Under the pieces are notes generated by a model that searched no databases, was not told the origin of the DNA, and saw nothing but the letters and a program-made list of their open reading frames with translations. Below are positions 46,009 through 55,043 of a stretch of 64,000 bases of DNA, piece after piece. The DNA is from Streptomyces regalis (GTDB lineage: Bacteria; Actinomycetota; Actinomycetes; Streptomycetales; Streptomycetaceae), in the NCBI RefSeq assembly GCF_001509475.1, contig NZ_LLZG01000165.1:1-64000 (forward strand). The letters run 5' to 3'. Both the position numbers and the translations under genes were made by a program. Positions within the stretch are counted from its first letter, which is position 1; each line of letters opens with the position of its first letter.

Positions 46009-48420
46009 CTACTGGTCTTCGCCGGGTCTGACCGGGTCCAGGGTGACGTCGTCCGTCGGTTCGCCCGTCGGCGCCGTCGTGGGCGGCTCGGTCGTCGGTT
46101 CCTCCGTCGGCTCCTCGGTCGTCGGCGTCTCCGTCGGCTCCTGGGTCGTCGGCGTCTCCGTCGGCTTCTGAGTCGTCGGTTCCTCCGTCGGCTCCTGGGT
46201 CGTCGGCGTCTGCGACGGTGTCGGCGTCCAGGTTGGCTGGACGGCCGCGCCCTGGTCGGTGTTCAGGTCGAACCTGGCGTCCGTGTCCGTCACGCCGAAC
46301 ATGTACGCCGCCCAGATCTGCGCCGGGAAGCCACCACCGTTGACGCGGTCCTCGCCGCCCGCGCCGTACATCTTGACCTGCGGGTGCGGAGCCTTGTCGT
46401 CCTCACCGAACAGGCCCACCGAGGTGACCAGGTCGGGCGTGTAGCCGGTGAACCAGGCCGACTTGTTGTCATCCGACGTACCCGTCTTGCCCGCGACCTT
46501 CTGGCCGTCGCGCTTGGGGTTGTCCGCCACGGCCTTGCGCGCCGTACCGTCGGAGACCACACCCGTCAGCACCGAGGTCACCGAGTCGGCGGCCTCGCGG
46601 CTGACGACCTCCTCGCCGACCGGGTTCGGGAGCTCGACCCTGCGGCTGTTGTGCTCGGCCTTCTTGAGGATGCTCGGGGTGACCTTCTTGCCGTGGTTGT
46701 CGAGAGTGGCGTACACCCCGGCCATCTGCAGCGGGCTCGCGCCCATGGTGCCCAGGGTCTGCGCGGGCACGGCCTGCTCGTCGCTGGTGTCCATGCCGAG
46801 CTTGGCCGCCACGTCCATGACGTTCTTCATGCCGACGTCGACGCCCATCTGCGCGAAGACGGAGTTGACGGACTTGTTCATCGCCGTCTGCACGGTGATG
46901 GGCCCGTAGTCCTCGTCGTCCTCGTTCTCCGGGGCGAAGCCGACCTTGTTGCCGTTGCTGTCCACGACCTGGCGCTTGCTGGTGCCGTCGTAGATCGTGT
47001 TCGCGGTGATCGGCTTGCCGGACCGCGTCTCGGCGTTCTCCTCCAGCGCGGCGGCGAGGATCACCGGCTTGAACGTGGAGGCGGGCTGATAGTCCGTGCG
47101 GGTCGCGTTGCTCGTGTAGTGCTTGAAGTAGTCCACGCCGCCGTACAGCGCGACGACCTTCCCCGTCTTGGGATCGACGGAGACCGCGCCGGCCTGGATG
47201 TCCGCGTCGACCGGCCGCTTCTTCTTGTCCAGCTTGCTGGTCAGCTGCGCCTTGACGGCCTTCTCCAGCTCGGCCTGCTTCTTCTTGTCGATGTTCAGGG
47301 TGATGGTCCAGCCCTGGTCGACGACCGCGGCCTCGGCCTGGGAGCGGGTGAGGCCCTGCTCCTTCATCAGCTGGTCCTCCAGCTGACGGTTGGCGAGCTC
47401 GATCAGATAGCCCTTCTGGCCCTCCCGGCCGGCGGCGGGCTTCGGCTCCTCCGGCTTCGGGAACGTCATGTCCTGGCGCTCGGCCTTGGGCAGCCAGCCC
47501 TCCTCGACCATGTTGTCGAGGACGTAGTTCCAGCGGTTCGTCACCAGCCTCTTGCCGGTGTCGGACGCGGCCTGCCAGTCGTACTGGCTCGGCGCCTGGA
47601 GCAGCGCGGCGAGGTACGCGCCCTGCGCCACGGAGAGCCTTTCGGCGTCGACGCGGTAGTAGGCCTGGGCGGCGGCCTGGATGCCGTAGGCGCCGCGGCC
47701 GTAGTAGCTGGTGTTGATGTAGCCGGCGAGTATCTCGTCCTTGGACATCTGGCGGTCGACCTTCAGGGAGATGACCATCTCCCTGAGCTTGCGGCTGACC
47801 GTCTGTTCCTGGCTGAGGTAGTAGTTCTTGACGTACTGCTGGGTGATCGTCGAACCACCCTGCGCGCCCTTGCCCATCACCGTGTTGAGCAGACCGCGGG
47901 CCGTGCCCTTCAGGTCGATGCCGTTGTCCTTGTAGAACGATTTGTTCTCGGCCGCGACGAAGGTGTACTGGACCTCCTTCGGCACCTTGGACAGATCCAC
48001 GATCTCGCGGTTGACCGTGCCGTCGCGGGCCAGCGTCGCGCCGTTGCTGTACTTGTAGACGTTGCTCTGACGCTGGGCGGCCCGGGCGGCCGCGTTGTCC
48101 GTCGGGACGTCCACGTACAGATACAGCGCGATGAAGGCACCGATGCCGAGCAGGCAGAAGCCGAGGAACGTGCCGAGGATCTTCTTCCAGGTGAACAGGC
48201 GGCGTATTCGGCCCTTGCCGTCACCGCCCGAGCCTGCGCCCTTGCCCGCGCTCTTGGCCGCCCGCCGGGCCGCGGCCCGGCCGCCGACCGCGGCCGACGG
48301 TGCGCCGATGACGGTGGTCGACTCGGCCGCCCCCGTGTTCGACGGCGTCCCGGACGAACGCCGGGGCGCCGCGCGGCGGCCGCCGCGCTGCCGCGCTCGT
48401 CTCTCTTCCGCTCGTCCCAT
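46009..48420 (-). CDS. Class A penicillin-binding protein
   Basis: An 803-residue bifunctional peptidoglycan synthase. A basic cytosolic N-terminus (ARRAAKSAGKGAG) precedes one TM helix (KKILGTFLGFCLLGIGAFIALYLY, about 79-102). The glycosyltransferase follows (FVAAENKSFYKDNGID with catalytic Glu, GGSTITQQYVKNYYLS, RKLREMVISLKVD), then the transpeptidase with PASTFKPVILA (catalytic Ser), NKSVNSVF and VAGKTGTSDD. The last 90 residues are a Thr/Pro/Glu repeat (TTQEPTEEPTTQKPTE), a likely wall-spanning linker. Complete. Confidence 0.96.
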   Translation of the reverse strand: MGRAEERRARQRGGRRAAPRRSSGTPSNTGAAESTTVIGAPSAAVGGRAAARRAAKSAGKGAGSGGDGKGRIRRLFTWKKILGTFLGFCLLGIGAFIALYLYVDVPTDNAAARAAQRQSNVYKYSNGATLARDGTVNREIVDLSKVPKEVQYTFVAAENKSFYKDNGIDLKGTARGLLNTVMGKGAQGGSTITQQYVKNYYLSQEQTVSRKLREMVISLKVDRQMSKDEILAGYINTSYYGRGAYGIQAAAQAYYRVDAERLSVAQGAYLAALLQAPSQYDWQAASDTGKRLVTNRWNYVLDNMVEEGWLPKAERQDMTFPKPEEPKPAAGREGQKGYLIELANRQLEDQLMKEQGLTRSQAEAAVVDQGWTITLNIDKKKQAELEKAVKAQLTSKLDKKKRPVDADIQAGAVSVDPKTGKVVALYGGVDYFKHYTSNATRTDYQPASTFKPVILAAALEENAETRSGKPITANTIYDGTSKRQVVDSNGNKVGFAPENEDDEDYGPITVQTAMNKSVNSVFAQMGVDVGMKNVMDVAAKLGMDTSDEQAVPAQTLGTMGASPLQMAGVYATLDNHGKKVTPSILKKAEHNSRRVELPNPVGEEVVSREAADSVTSVLTGVVSDGTARKAVADNPKRDGQKVAGKTGTSDDNKSAWFTGYTPDLVTSVGLFGEDDKAPHPQVKMYGAGGEDRVNGGGFPAQIWAAYMFGVTDTDARFDLNTDQGAAVQPTWTPTPSQTPTTQEPTEEPTTQKPTETPTTQEPTETPTTEEPTEEPTTEPPTTAPTGEPTDDVTLDPVRPGEDQ

Positions 48421-48664
48421 GGGTCCGTTCCGCTCCGCTTCGTTCTTGTGGGCACTTCTGCCACACAGGTTCGCCGCTCAGGTCAGCTCAGAAAGCTAAC
48501 ACCGGAAGTTGTGACAAAGGCCGGTCGATCCGGCCTTTTACGGACGTGACAATCAGCACCCGTCCCACCGGAACCGACGGCTGAAGCACGCATAGGGTTG
48601 CCCGGACGGGGTAATCTGATATCACTTAGCTAGACCAGAGCTAACGGAAACGGGGGAACCACCC

Positions 48665-49618
48665 ATGTCCAGCGACAAGACGGACGCCATATCCATCACC
48701 GCCGACGCACCCGACGTACCCGCGATGCCCGCACCACGCGTGCGGGAGTTCACGGCCCACAGCATCGGCGGCGGGCTCGCCCTGCTGCTGGGCCTGGTCG
48801 GGCTGCTGGTCGGCACGGGGCTGATCGTCGGCGCCACCACGGTCTCCGGGGCCGGCGGCAAGGCGGCACTGATCATCACCGGCATCCTGGTGAACATAGC
48901 CGCGCTCCTGGCCATGTGCGGGCTGAACATGGTCGCGCCGGGCGAGGCGCGGGTCGTCCAGCTCTTCGGCCGGTACCGGGGGACGATCCGGCAGGACGGC
49001 CTGCGCTGGGTGAACCCCTTCACGTCCCGCATGAAGATCTCGACCCGGGTGCGCAACCACGAGACGGCCGTCCTCAAGGTCAACGACGCCTACGGCAACC
49101 CGATCGAGCTCGCCGCGGTCGTGGTCTGGAAGGTCGAGGACACGGCACAGGCAAGCTTCGAGGTGGACAACTACCTCGAGTTCGTGGCCACCCAGACGGA
49201 AGCGGCCGTGCGGCACATCGCCATCGAGTACCCGTACGACGCCCATGACGAGGGCGGCCTCTCGCTGCGCGGCAACGCCGAGGAGATCACCGAGAAGCTC
49301 GCCTTCGAGCTGCACGCGCGCGTGGAGGCGGCCGGTGTACAGATCATCGAGTCGCGCTTCACGCATCTCGCGTACGCTCCCGAGATCGCCTCCGCGATGC
49401 TCCAGCGGCAGCAGGCGGGGGCGGTCGTCGCGGCACGACGGCAGATCGTCGACGGCGCCGTGGGCATGGTCGAGGCGGCGCTCGCGCGGATCTCCGAGCG
49501 GGACATCGTGGAGCTGGACGACGAGCGGAAGGCGGCGATGGTGTCGAACCTGATGGTGGTGCTGTGCGGTGACAGGTCCCCGCAGCCGGTCCTCAACACC
49601 GGGACGCTCTACCAGTGA
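48665..49618 (+). CDS. SPFH/Band 7 (flotillin-like) membrane protein
   Basis: A 317-residue protein, ATG start behind GGGGGAA. Two TM segments near the N-terminus ([23 protein letters not shown] and [23 protein letters not shown]) are followed by a Band 7 domain: [92 protein letters not shown]. Such proteins form membrane microdomain scaffolds. It overlaps the next small gene by 4 nt. Confidence 0.93.
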   Translation: MSSDKTDAISITADAPDVPAMPAPRVREFTAHSIGGGLALLLGLVGLLVGTGLIVGATTVSGAGGKAALIITGILVNIAALLAMCGLNMVAPGEARVVQLFGRYRGTIRQDGLRWVNPFTSRMKISTRVRNHETAVLKVNDAYGNPIELAAVVVWKVEDTAQASFEVDNYLEFVATQTEAAVRHIAIEYPYDAHDEGGLSLRGNAEEITEKLAFELHARVEAAGVQIIESRFTHLAYAPEIASAMLQRQQAGAVVAARRQIVDGAVGMVEAALARISERDIVELDDERKAAMVSNLMVVLCGDRSPQPVLNTGTLYQ

Positions 49619-49881
49619 CGGTTCCCTCCGATCCTTCCGAGGACTCCGCGGGTTCAGCCCCTCGGCGTCGGCCGCAGCAGCGCAAGCAGGTGCTGCTGCG
49701 GCTGGACCCGTCGGTGTACGAGGCGCTGGCGCGCTGGGCGGGCGACGAGCTGCGCTCGGCCAACGCCCAGATCGAGTTCCTGCTGCGGCGCGCCCTCGCG
49801 GAGGCGGGACGGCTGCCGGGCGAGGCCAAGCCGATTCCGCGCCGCGGCCGCCCTCCCGGGAATCCACCCGAGCCTCAGTAG
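49615..49881 (+). CDS. Small ribbon-helix-helix-like protein coupled to the SPFH gene
   Basis: An 88-residue protein whose GTG start overlaps the SPFH stop (GTGA). The core RKQVLLRLDPSVYEALARWAGDELRSANAQIEFLLRRALAEAG is a clear Arc/MetJ ribbon-helix-helix fold, with basic and Pro-rich ends. No toxin gene is adjacent, so it is not a toxin-antitoxin member; the coupling with the SPFH gene is conserved in Streptomyces as far as I recall. Role unknown. Confidence 0.8.
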   Translation: MTVPSDPSEDSAGSAPRRRPQQRKQVLLRLDPSVYEALARWAGDELRSANAQIEFLLRRALAEAGRLPGEAKPIPRRGRPPGNPPEPQ

Positions 49882-49946
49882 CAGAACCGTGACAATCGGC
49901 CCCCACCTGGGCCGACCTACCTAGCGCCATGAGCTACACACTCGAC

Positions 49947-49965
49947 GTATACATGTGGCGTATAC
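49947..49965. promoter_or_regulatory. Candidate PadR operator
   Basis: Two GTATAC palindromes at 49947-49952 and 49960-49965, 13 bp apart, lie just before the padR gene. A -10-like TAGAGT is at 49974-49979, so repressor binding would block the promoter. No ribosome-binding site is visible; the mRNA may be leaderless, starting near the second ATG (49987). Confidence 0.55.
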
Positions 49966-49980
49966 ACCCCGTGTAGAGTC

Positions 49981-50511
49981 ATGGCCATGTCCATCGGTCA
50001 CACACTCCTGGGGCTTCTGGAATCGGGCCCACGTCACGGCTACGACCTGAAGCGGGCCTTCGACGAGAAGTTCGGTCACGACCGGCCGCTGCACTATGGC
50101 CAGGTCTACTCGACGATGTCCCGGCTGCTGAAGCACGGGCTCGTCGAGGTCGACGGGATCGAGCCCGGCGGCGGGCCCGAGCGCAAGCGGTACGCCATCA
50201 CCGACGCCGGGATCACCGACGTCCAGCAGTGGCTCGCGACGCCCGAGAAGCCGGAGCCGTACCTTCAGTCGACCCTCTACACGAAGGTCGTCCTCGCCCT
50301 GCTCACCCGGCGCAACGCGGCCGACATCCTCGACAACCAGCGCGCCGAGCACCTGCGCATGATGCGCATGCTCACCGACCGCAAGCGCAAGGGCGACCTC
50401 GCCGATCAGCTCATCTGCGACCACGCCCTCTTCCACCTCGAGGCCGACCTGCGCTGGCTGGAACTCACCGCCGCGCGCCTCGACAAGCTGGCCGAGGTGG
50501 TGACCAAGTGA
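49981..50511 (+). CDS. PadR-family transcriptional regulator
   Basis: A 176-residue repressor. Winged helix at the N-terminus: SIGHTLLGLLESGPRHGYDLKRAFDEKFG, PLHYGQVYSTMSRLLKHGLVEV, GPERKRYAITDAGI. The C-terminal dimerisation helices follow (LTRRNAADILDNQRAEHLRMMRMLTDRK). ATG 49981 or 49987 may be the start. It overlaps the ABC transporter gene by 4 nt, so it very probably represses this exporter operon in response to a transported compound. Confidence 0.93.
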   Translation: MAMSIGHTLLGLLESGPRHGYDLKRAFDEKFGHDRPLHYGQVYSTMSRLLKHGLVEVDGIEPGGGPERKRYAITDAGITDVQQWLATPEKPEPYLQSTLYTKVVLALLTRRNAADILDNQRAEHLRMMRMLTDRKRKGDLADQLICDHALFHLEADLRWLELTAARLDKLAEVVTK

Positions 50512-51197
50512 CTCCGCCTCCCGGTTCCCTGCTCGCGGCCCAGGAGCTGCGCAAGGCCTACGGCCCGACCGTCGCCCTCGACGGCGCCGAGTTCTCCATC
50601 CACCCCGGCGAGGTCGTCGCCGTGATGGGGCCGTCCGGCTCCGGCAAGTCGACGTTGCTGCACTGTCTCGCCGGCATCGTGCCGCCCGACTCGGGGTCCA
50701 TCACGTACAACGGGCGTGAGCTGGCCACCATGAACGACGCCCAGCGCAGTGCCCTGCGGCGCTCCGAGTTCGGCTTCGTCTTCCAGTTCGGGCAGCTCGT
50801 ACCGGAACTCACCTGCGTCGAGAACGTCGCCCTTCCGCTGCGGCTGAACGGCACCTCCCGCAAGGAGGCCGAGAAGACCGCCCTGACCTGGATGGAGCGG
50901 CTGGAGGTCGACGACCTGCGCAAGAAGCGGCCCGGCGAGGTCTCCGGCGGTCAGGGGCAGCGCGTCGCCGTGGCCCGCGCACTGGTCACCAACCCGCGCG
51001 TGCTGTTCGCCGACGAGCCGACCGGCGCGCTCGACTCCCTCAACGGCGAGCGCGTGATGGAGCTGCTGACGGACGCCGCCCGGTCGACCAACGCCGCCGT
51101 CGTCCTCGTCACGCACGAGGCGCGGGTCGCCGCCTACTCCGACCGCGAGATCGTCGTACGGGACGGCAAGTCCCGGGACATGGAGCGCGTCGTATGA
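50508..51197 (+). CDS. ABC transporter ATP-binding protein (MacB/LolD type)
   Basis: A 229-residue ATPase; GTG 50508 overlaps the padR stop. Walker A GPSGSGKSTLL, Q-loop FVFQFGQLVPELT, signature VSGGQGQRVAVARAL, Walker B RVLFADEPTGALDSL and switch LVTHEARVAAYSDR are all intact. The domain type fits exporters with FtsX-like permeases. Overlaps the permease gene by 4 nt. Confidence 0.95.
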   Translation: MTPPPGSLLAAQELRKAYGPTVALDGAEFSIHPGEVVAVMGPSGSGKSTLLHCLAGIVPPDSGSITYNGRELATMNDAQRSALRRSEFGFVFQFGQLVPELTCVENVALPLRLNGTSRKEAEKTALTWMERLEVDDLRKKRPGEVSGGQGQRVAVARALVTNPRVLFADEPTGALDSLNGERVMELLTDAARSTNAAVVLVTHEARVAAYSDREIVVRDGKSRDMERVV

Positions 51198-53530
51198 GCA
51201 TGGGTCAGTGGGCCAAGGATCTGGGCATGGGGGTGCGGTTCGCCTTCGCCGGCGGACGTGAGGGCTGGGTCCGGGCCCTGCTGACGGCCGTCGGGGTCGG
51301 GCTCGGGGTGGCGCTGCTGCTGCTGACGACCGCGGTCCCGAACATGCAGACGGTCCGGCAGGAGCGGGAGAGCGCCCGCACCGACCTCAACTACAGCTAC
51401 ACGGATCTGAAGAAGTCGGACCGCACCCTGATCGTCGCGGACGTCGACACGGACTTCCGGGACAAGGACATCCGCGGCCGGGCGCTGGAGCCCGAGGGAC
51501 CGAGTGCGCCGCTGCCGCCGGGAGTGGAGAAGTTCCCGGGGGTGGGCGAGATGGTCGTCTCCCCCGCGCTGAAGAGGCTGCTGGAGTCGGACGGCGCGAA
51601 GCTGCTGCGCGAGCGGCTGCCCGAGCGGATCGTCGGAACCATCGGGGAGAGCGGGCTGATCGGCTCGCACGAACTCGCCTTCTTCCGGGGCGGCGACGGC
51701 CTCGCGCCGCACATCGACGGCTCCCGGGTCGCCCGTATCGAGCGGTTCGGGGACACGAGCCCGGTCGAGACGCGGACCGACCCCGTGCTGATCCTGCTGG
51801 TCATCGTCGTCTTCGTGGTGCTGCTGATGCCGGTCGCCGTCTTCATCGCCGCGGCCGTGCGCTTCGGCGGTGAGCGGCGCGACCGCCGGCTCGCGGCGCT
51901 GCGGCTGGTCGGCTCCGACAGCCGGATGACCCGGCGGATCGCGGCCGGCGAGGCGCTGGCGGGCGCGGTGCTGGGACTGGTCTTCGGTACGGTCTTCTTC
52001 CTGATCGGCCGCCAGATCGCGGGCTCGGTCGAGGTGTTCGACGTCAGCGTCTTCCCGAGCTATCTCAACCCCTCCCCCGCGCTGGCCCTGCTGGTCGGCC
52101 TCGCGGTCCCGGCGGCGGCGGTGCTGGTCACGCTGTTCGCGATGCGCGGGGTGGTGATCGAGCCGCTCGGCGTGGTGCGTACGGCGAAGCCCTCGCGACG
52201 CCGGCTGTGGTGGCGGCTGCTGCTGCCGCTGGGCGGCCTCGCGATGCTCTGGCCGATGATCGGCCAGGGCCGCGACAACGGCACCTTCAACGAGTACCTG
52301 GTCATCGGCGGCGTGCTCCTGCTGCTCATCGGCGTGACCACCCTGCTGCCGTGGATCGTCGAGGCGGTCGTCGCCCGGCTCGGCTCGGGCGGTGTCGCCT
52401 GGCAACTCGCCGTCCGCAGGCTCCAGTTGAGCAGCGGCACGGCGGCCCGCATGGTCAACGGCGTCGCGGTGGCGGTCGCCGGGGCGATCGCGCTGCAGAT
52501 GCTGTTCGCGGGGGTGGAGAGCTCCTACACGAAGCAGTCCCGGTACGACACCCAGCGGGCTCAGATGGAGGTGTCGCTGTCCCGGAACGCCCCACTCGAC
52601 CCGGCGGTCGAGGAGTTCCGGGACACCAAGGGCGTCCAGCAGGTCTACGCGTTCGCCGAGGGCTACCTGGGCGAGCGGCGCAAGGACCCGGAGATGGGTG
52701 CCGAGATGACCGTCGGCGACTGCGCGTCACTGCGCCAGGCCGCCGAGCTTCCCTCGTGCCGGGACGGCGACATCTTCTACGTGTCGAACTCCGAGTACGA
52801 CGAGGACACCCGGGAGCTGGTGAAGCAGCCGGGCCGGACGGTGTACCTGGATCCGTCGTACGACGGCGGCCCGCCGCGGCAGGAGATCGCCTGGACCGTG
52901 CCGCAGGACCTGAAGAAGGCCGGGACGCACGAGGACTTCATGGGCCGGCAGCGAGGCGGCTTCCTGCTCACCCCGAAGGCGCTGCCCGCGGCAGCCGCGC
53001 CGGCGCTGCGGGGGCAGGTGTACCTCAAGCTCGACCGCTCCGTGCCGGACGTGTACGACCACGTGCGGAACACGTCGACGGCCGCGGACCCGCTGTCCTA
53101 CCCCATGACCTGGTTCTCCACCCAGACGGCCGACCGCTACAACACCATCCGCACCGGCCTGTTCGTGGGCGCCGTCTGTGTCCTGGCGCTGATCGGCGCG
53201 AGCCTGCTGGTCTCCCAGCTGGAGCAGCTGCGCGACCGCAAGAAGCTGCTGTCGTCCCTGGTCGCCTTCGGCACCCGGCGCCGCACGCTGAGCCTGTCGG
53301 TGCTGTGGCAGACGGCGATCCCGATCGCCCTGGGCCTGCTGCTGTCCTCGGTGGTGGGGCTGACGCTGGGCGCGGTCCTGCTGCGCATGACGGACACACC
53401 GATCATGGTGGCCTGGACGAGCGTGCTGTCGATGCTGGGCGTCGGTGCCGGCATCGTCCTCGCGGTGACGCTGCTCAGCCTGCCGCCGCTGCTGCGGCTG
53501 ATGCGGCCGGACGGGCTGCGCACGGAGTAG
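51194..53530 (+). CDS. FtsX-like ABC transporter permease
   Basis: A 778-residue membrane protein with the ten-helix arrangement of fused FtsX-type permeases: an N-terminal helix (WVRALLTAVGVGLGVALLLLTTAV), an extracellular domain, a set of TM helices (LILLVIVVFVVLLMPVAVFIAAAV, ALAGAVLGLVFGTVFFLIG, LALLVGLAVPAAAVLVTLF), further helices, a second large extracellular part with C-rich DCASLRQAAELPSCRDG and final helices (GLFVGAVCVLALIGASLLVS, LGVGAGIVLAVTLLSLPP). With the upstream ATPase it forms an exporter, likely for a peptide, lipid or drug; substrate unknown. Confidence 0.93.
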   Translation: MSMGQWAKDLGMGVRFAFAGGREGWVRALLTAVGVGLGVALLLLTTAVPNMQTVRQERESARTDLNYSYTDLKKSDRTLIVADVDTDFRDKDIRGRALEPEGPSAPLPPGVEKFPGVGEMVVSPALKRLLESDGAKLLRERLPERIVGTIGESGLIGSHELAFFRGGDGLAPHIDGSRVARIERFGDTSPVETRTDPVLILLVIVVFVVLLMPVAVFIAAAVRFGGERRDRRLAALRLVGSDSRMTRRIAAGEALAGAVLGLVFGTVFFLIGRQIAGSVEVFDVSVFPSYLNPSPALALLVGLAVPAAAVLVTLFAMRGVVIEPLGVVRTAKPSRRRLWWRLLLPLGGLAMLWPMIGQGRDNGTFNEYLVIGGVLLLLIGVTTLLPWIVEAVVARLGSGGVAWQLAVRRLQLSSGTAARMVNGVAVAVAGAIALQMLFAGVESSYTKQSRYDTQRAQMEVSLSRNAPLDPAVEEFRDTKGVQQVYAFAEGYLGERRKDPEMGAEMTVGDCASLRQAAELPSCRDGDIFYVSNSEYDEDTRELVKQPGRTVYLDPSYDGGPPRQEIAWTVPQDLKKAGTHEDFMGRQRGGFLLTPKALPAAAAPALRGQVYLKLDRSVPDVYDHVRNTSTAADPLSYPMTWFSTQTADRYNTIRTGLFVGAVCVLALIGASLLVSQLEQLRDRKKLLSSLVAFGTRRRTLSLSVLWQTAIPIALGLLLSSVVGLTLGAVLLRMTDTPIMVAWTSVLSMLGVGAGIVLAVTLLSLPPLLRLMRPDGLRTE

Positions 53531-53653
53531 GCACGGCGCCCGCGCCTGCCACCCCGCCCTCGGACTCAGGCCGTCCGGACCGCCCCGATCCGGACGGCCT
53601 GACCCGCGCGGAGGCTGCCCACCCTCGGACGCAGCCGCCCGGCCGGCCTACGG

Positions 53654-54643
53654 TCACCCCTGCCCCTCCCCGGCCGCGAAGCCCACGCCTGGCTCACGCC
53701 ACCGAGTCCCCGAGTCCCACACCCGAACGGGCAGCGGACGCAGGGCATCCCGCAGGGCGGACGCCAACTCCTCGTACTCCCCTCCACGCGCCGCCTCCGT
53801 CCGCATGGCAAGGGCCACGCGACGGGTGGGCGCCGGGCTCGCGAAGTACCCGGTGAGGAGCTGGCTGCTGCGGGTCGTCTCCAGCTTGAGGGCGGTCCGC
53901 GGCAGCAGCGTGCAGCCCAGGCCGCCCGCGACGAGTTGCACGAGCGTGGACAGCCCGGCGGCCGTCGTGGTGACCGGCGCGTCCGCGCGGCCCGCCTCCC
54001 GGCAGATGTCGAGGGCCTGGTCGCGCAGGCAGTGCCCCTCGTCCAGGAGCAGCAGGTTCAGCTCCTTGAGTGCCTCGCGCGGGATGCCCTCCCGGCCGCC
54101 GAGCCAGTGGTCGAGCGGGGTGACGAGCACGAAGTCCTCGTCGAAGAGCGGGAGTTCGGCGACCCCCGGCACACCGAGCGGCACGGCGAGCAGAAGCAGG
54201 TCCAGACGGCCGGTCGTGAGCCCCTCGACGAGGCTGGCCGTCTGCTCCTCGTGCACCTGGAGGTCGAGCTGCGGATACCGGTCGTGGACGAGGCGCAGGA
54301 CGGTCGGCAGCAGGTACGGCGCGACAGTGGGGATGACTCCGAGGCGCAGGGCACCGGTGAACGGCGCCCGCACCGCCTCCGCTTCTTCCATCAGCGCCCC
54401 GACCTCCGCCAGAACGGCCTTTGCCCGTACGGCCAGACGCTCGCCGGCGGGCGAGAGCAGCACCTTGCGTGTGGTGCGCTCCAGGAGCGTCACTCCGAGT
54501 GACTCCTCCAGGGCCGAGACGGCACCGGACAGGGCGGGCTGACTCATGCCGATCGCGGCGGCAGCATCCCGGAAGTGGAGGTGCTCGGCGACGGCCGCGA
54601 AGGCCCGCAGCTGAGCGAGGCTGGGCTGCCTCCTCTTACTCAC
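53654..54643 (-). CDS. oxyR: OxyR, LysR-type peroxide-sensing regulator
   Basis: A 329-residue protein, GTG start; an additional in-frame GTG three codons upstream is possible. LysR helix-turn-helix: PSLAQLRAFAAVAEHLHFRDAAAAIGMSQPALSGAVSALEESLGVTLLERTTRKVLLSPAG. The effector domain has the redox pair in DEGHCLRDQALDICREAG, the OxyR disulphide Cys. Known in Streptomyces to activate ahpC/ahpD from the divergent promoter. Here ahpC is interrupted, so its main target is lost while the element is integrated. Confidence 0.93.
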   Translation of the reverse strand: MSKRRQPSLAQLRAFAAVAEHLHFRDAAAAIGMSQPALSGAVSALEESLGVTLLERTTRKVLLSPAGERLAVRAKAVLAEVGALMEEAEAVRAPFTGALRLGVIPTVAPYLLPTVLRLVHDRYPQLDLQVHEEQTASLVEGLTTGRLDLLLLAVPLGVPGVAELPLFDEDFVLVTPLDHWLGGREGIPREALKELNLLLLDEGHCLRDQALDICREAGRADAPVTTTAAGLSTLVQLVAGGLGCTLLPRTALKLETTRSSQLLTGYFASPAPTRRVALAMRTEAARGGEYEELASALRDALRPLPVRVWDSGTRWREPGVGFAAGEGQG

Positions 54644-54784
54644 GGTCACTGATAGATCCCTCCGATCAACCCGACCGAGTGTAGCTATTTCCCGTATCAA
54701 TGCAGCCTGTGCCAGGATCGGTAAGGTCCAACCCAAGGGAGACACCTGTACCGAACAGGTGTCTCTTCGCTGCAAGGAGAGCGT
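54644..54784. promoter_or_regulatory. Divergent oxyR-ahpC control region
   Basis: A 141-bp spacer between the two divergent genes, with the short AT-richer stretch TGTAGCTATTTCCCGTATCA at its centre that may hold both promoters and the OxyR site, and a GGAG ribosome-binding site (54776-54779) ahead of ahpC. Boundaries of the operator are not determined from sequence. Confidence 0.55.
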
Positions 54785-54913
54785 GTGCTCACTGTCGGTG
54801 ACAAGTTCCCCGAGTTCGAACTGACCGCCTGCGTCTCGCTGGAGAAGGGCAAGGAGTTCGAGACGATCAACCACAAGACCTACGAGGGCAAGTGGAAGAT
54901 CGTCTTCGCCTGA
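54785..54913 (+). pseudogene. ahpC: ahpC (alkyl hydroperoxide reductase) 5' fragment, interrupted
   Basis: GTG 54785 begins LTVGDKFPEFELTACVSLEKGKEFETINHKTYEGKWKIVFA, the first 42 residues of actinobacterial AhpC, after which TGA occurs where the native gene continues with TGG (Trp) and the PKDFTFVCPTE peroxidatic-Cys motif. The reading frame is therefore cut just before the active site. The serine integrase gene begins 131 bp beyond. The remainder of ahpC, with ahpD, should lie beyond the right end of the element, outside the window. Confidence 0.9.
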
Positions 54914-54916
54914 TCG
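54900..54916. other. Predicted attL of the serine-integrase element in ahpC
   Basis: The homology to ahpC ends within TCGTCTTCGCCTG (about 54900-54912). The shared core used by the integrase should be a few base pairs here, such as TTCGCCTG. The exact crossover dinucleotide cannot be fixed without the attR partner. Confidence 0.6.
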
Positions 54917-55043
54917 AACGCAAGCTAAAAACCCTTTTAGCCTGCCGAACAGACATGCGACCATCGCTCCGAGGGGGCGGTGCTCAGACCGCTGACCAGC
55001 AAGGACTACTGCGTCAGCGCAGTGAGCACCCAGGAGCAAGCAG

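Noticed and set aside
49615..49881. Antitoxin gene of a toxin-antitoxin pair
   Set aside because: The RHH-like gene has no adjacent toxin; it is coupled to the SPFH gene instead.
51134..52405. Minus-strand gene opposite the ABC permease
   Set aside because: Gln/His/Arg-rich repetitive translation, no start signals; shadow of the permease.
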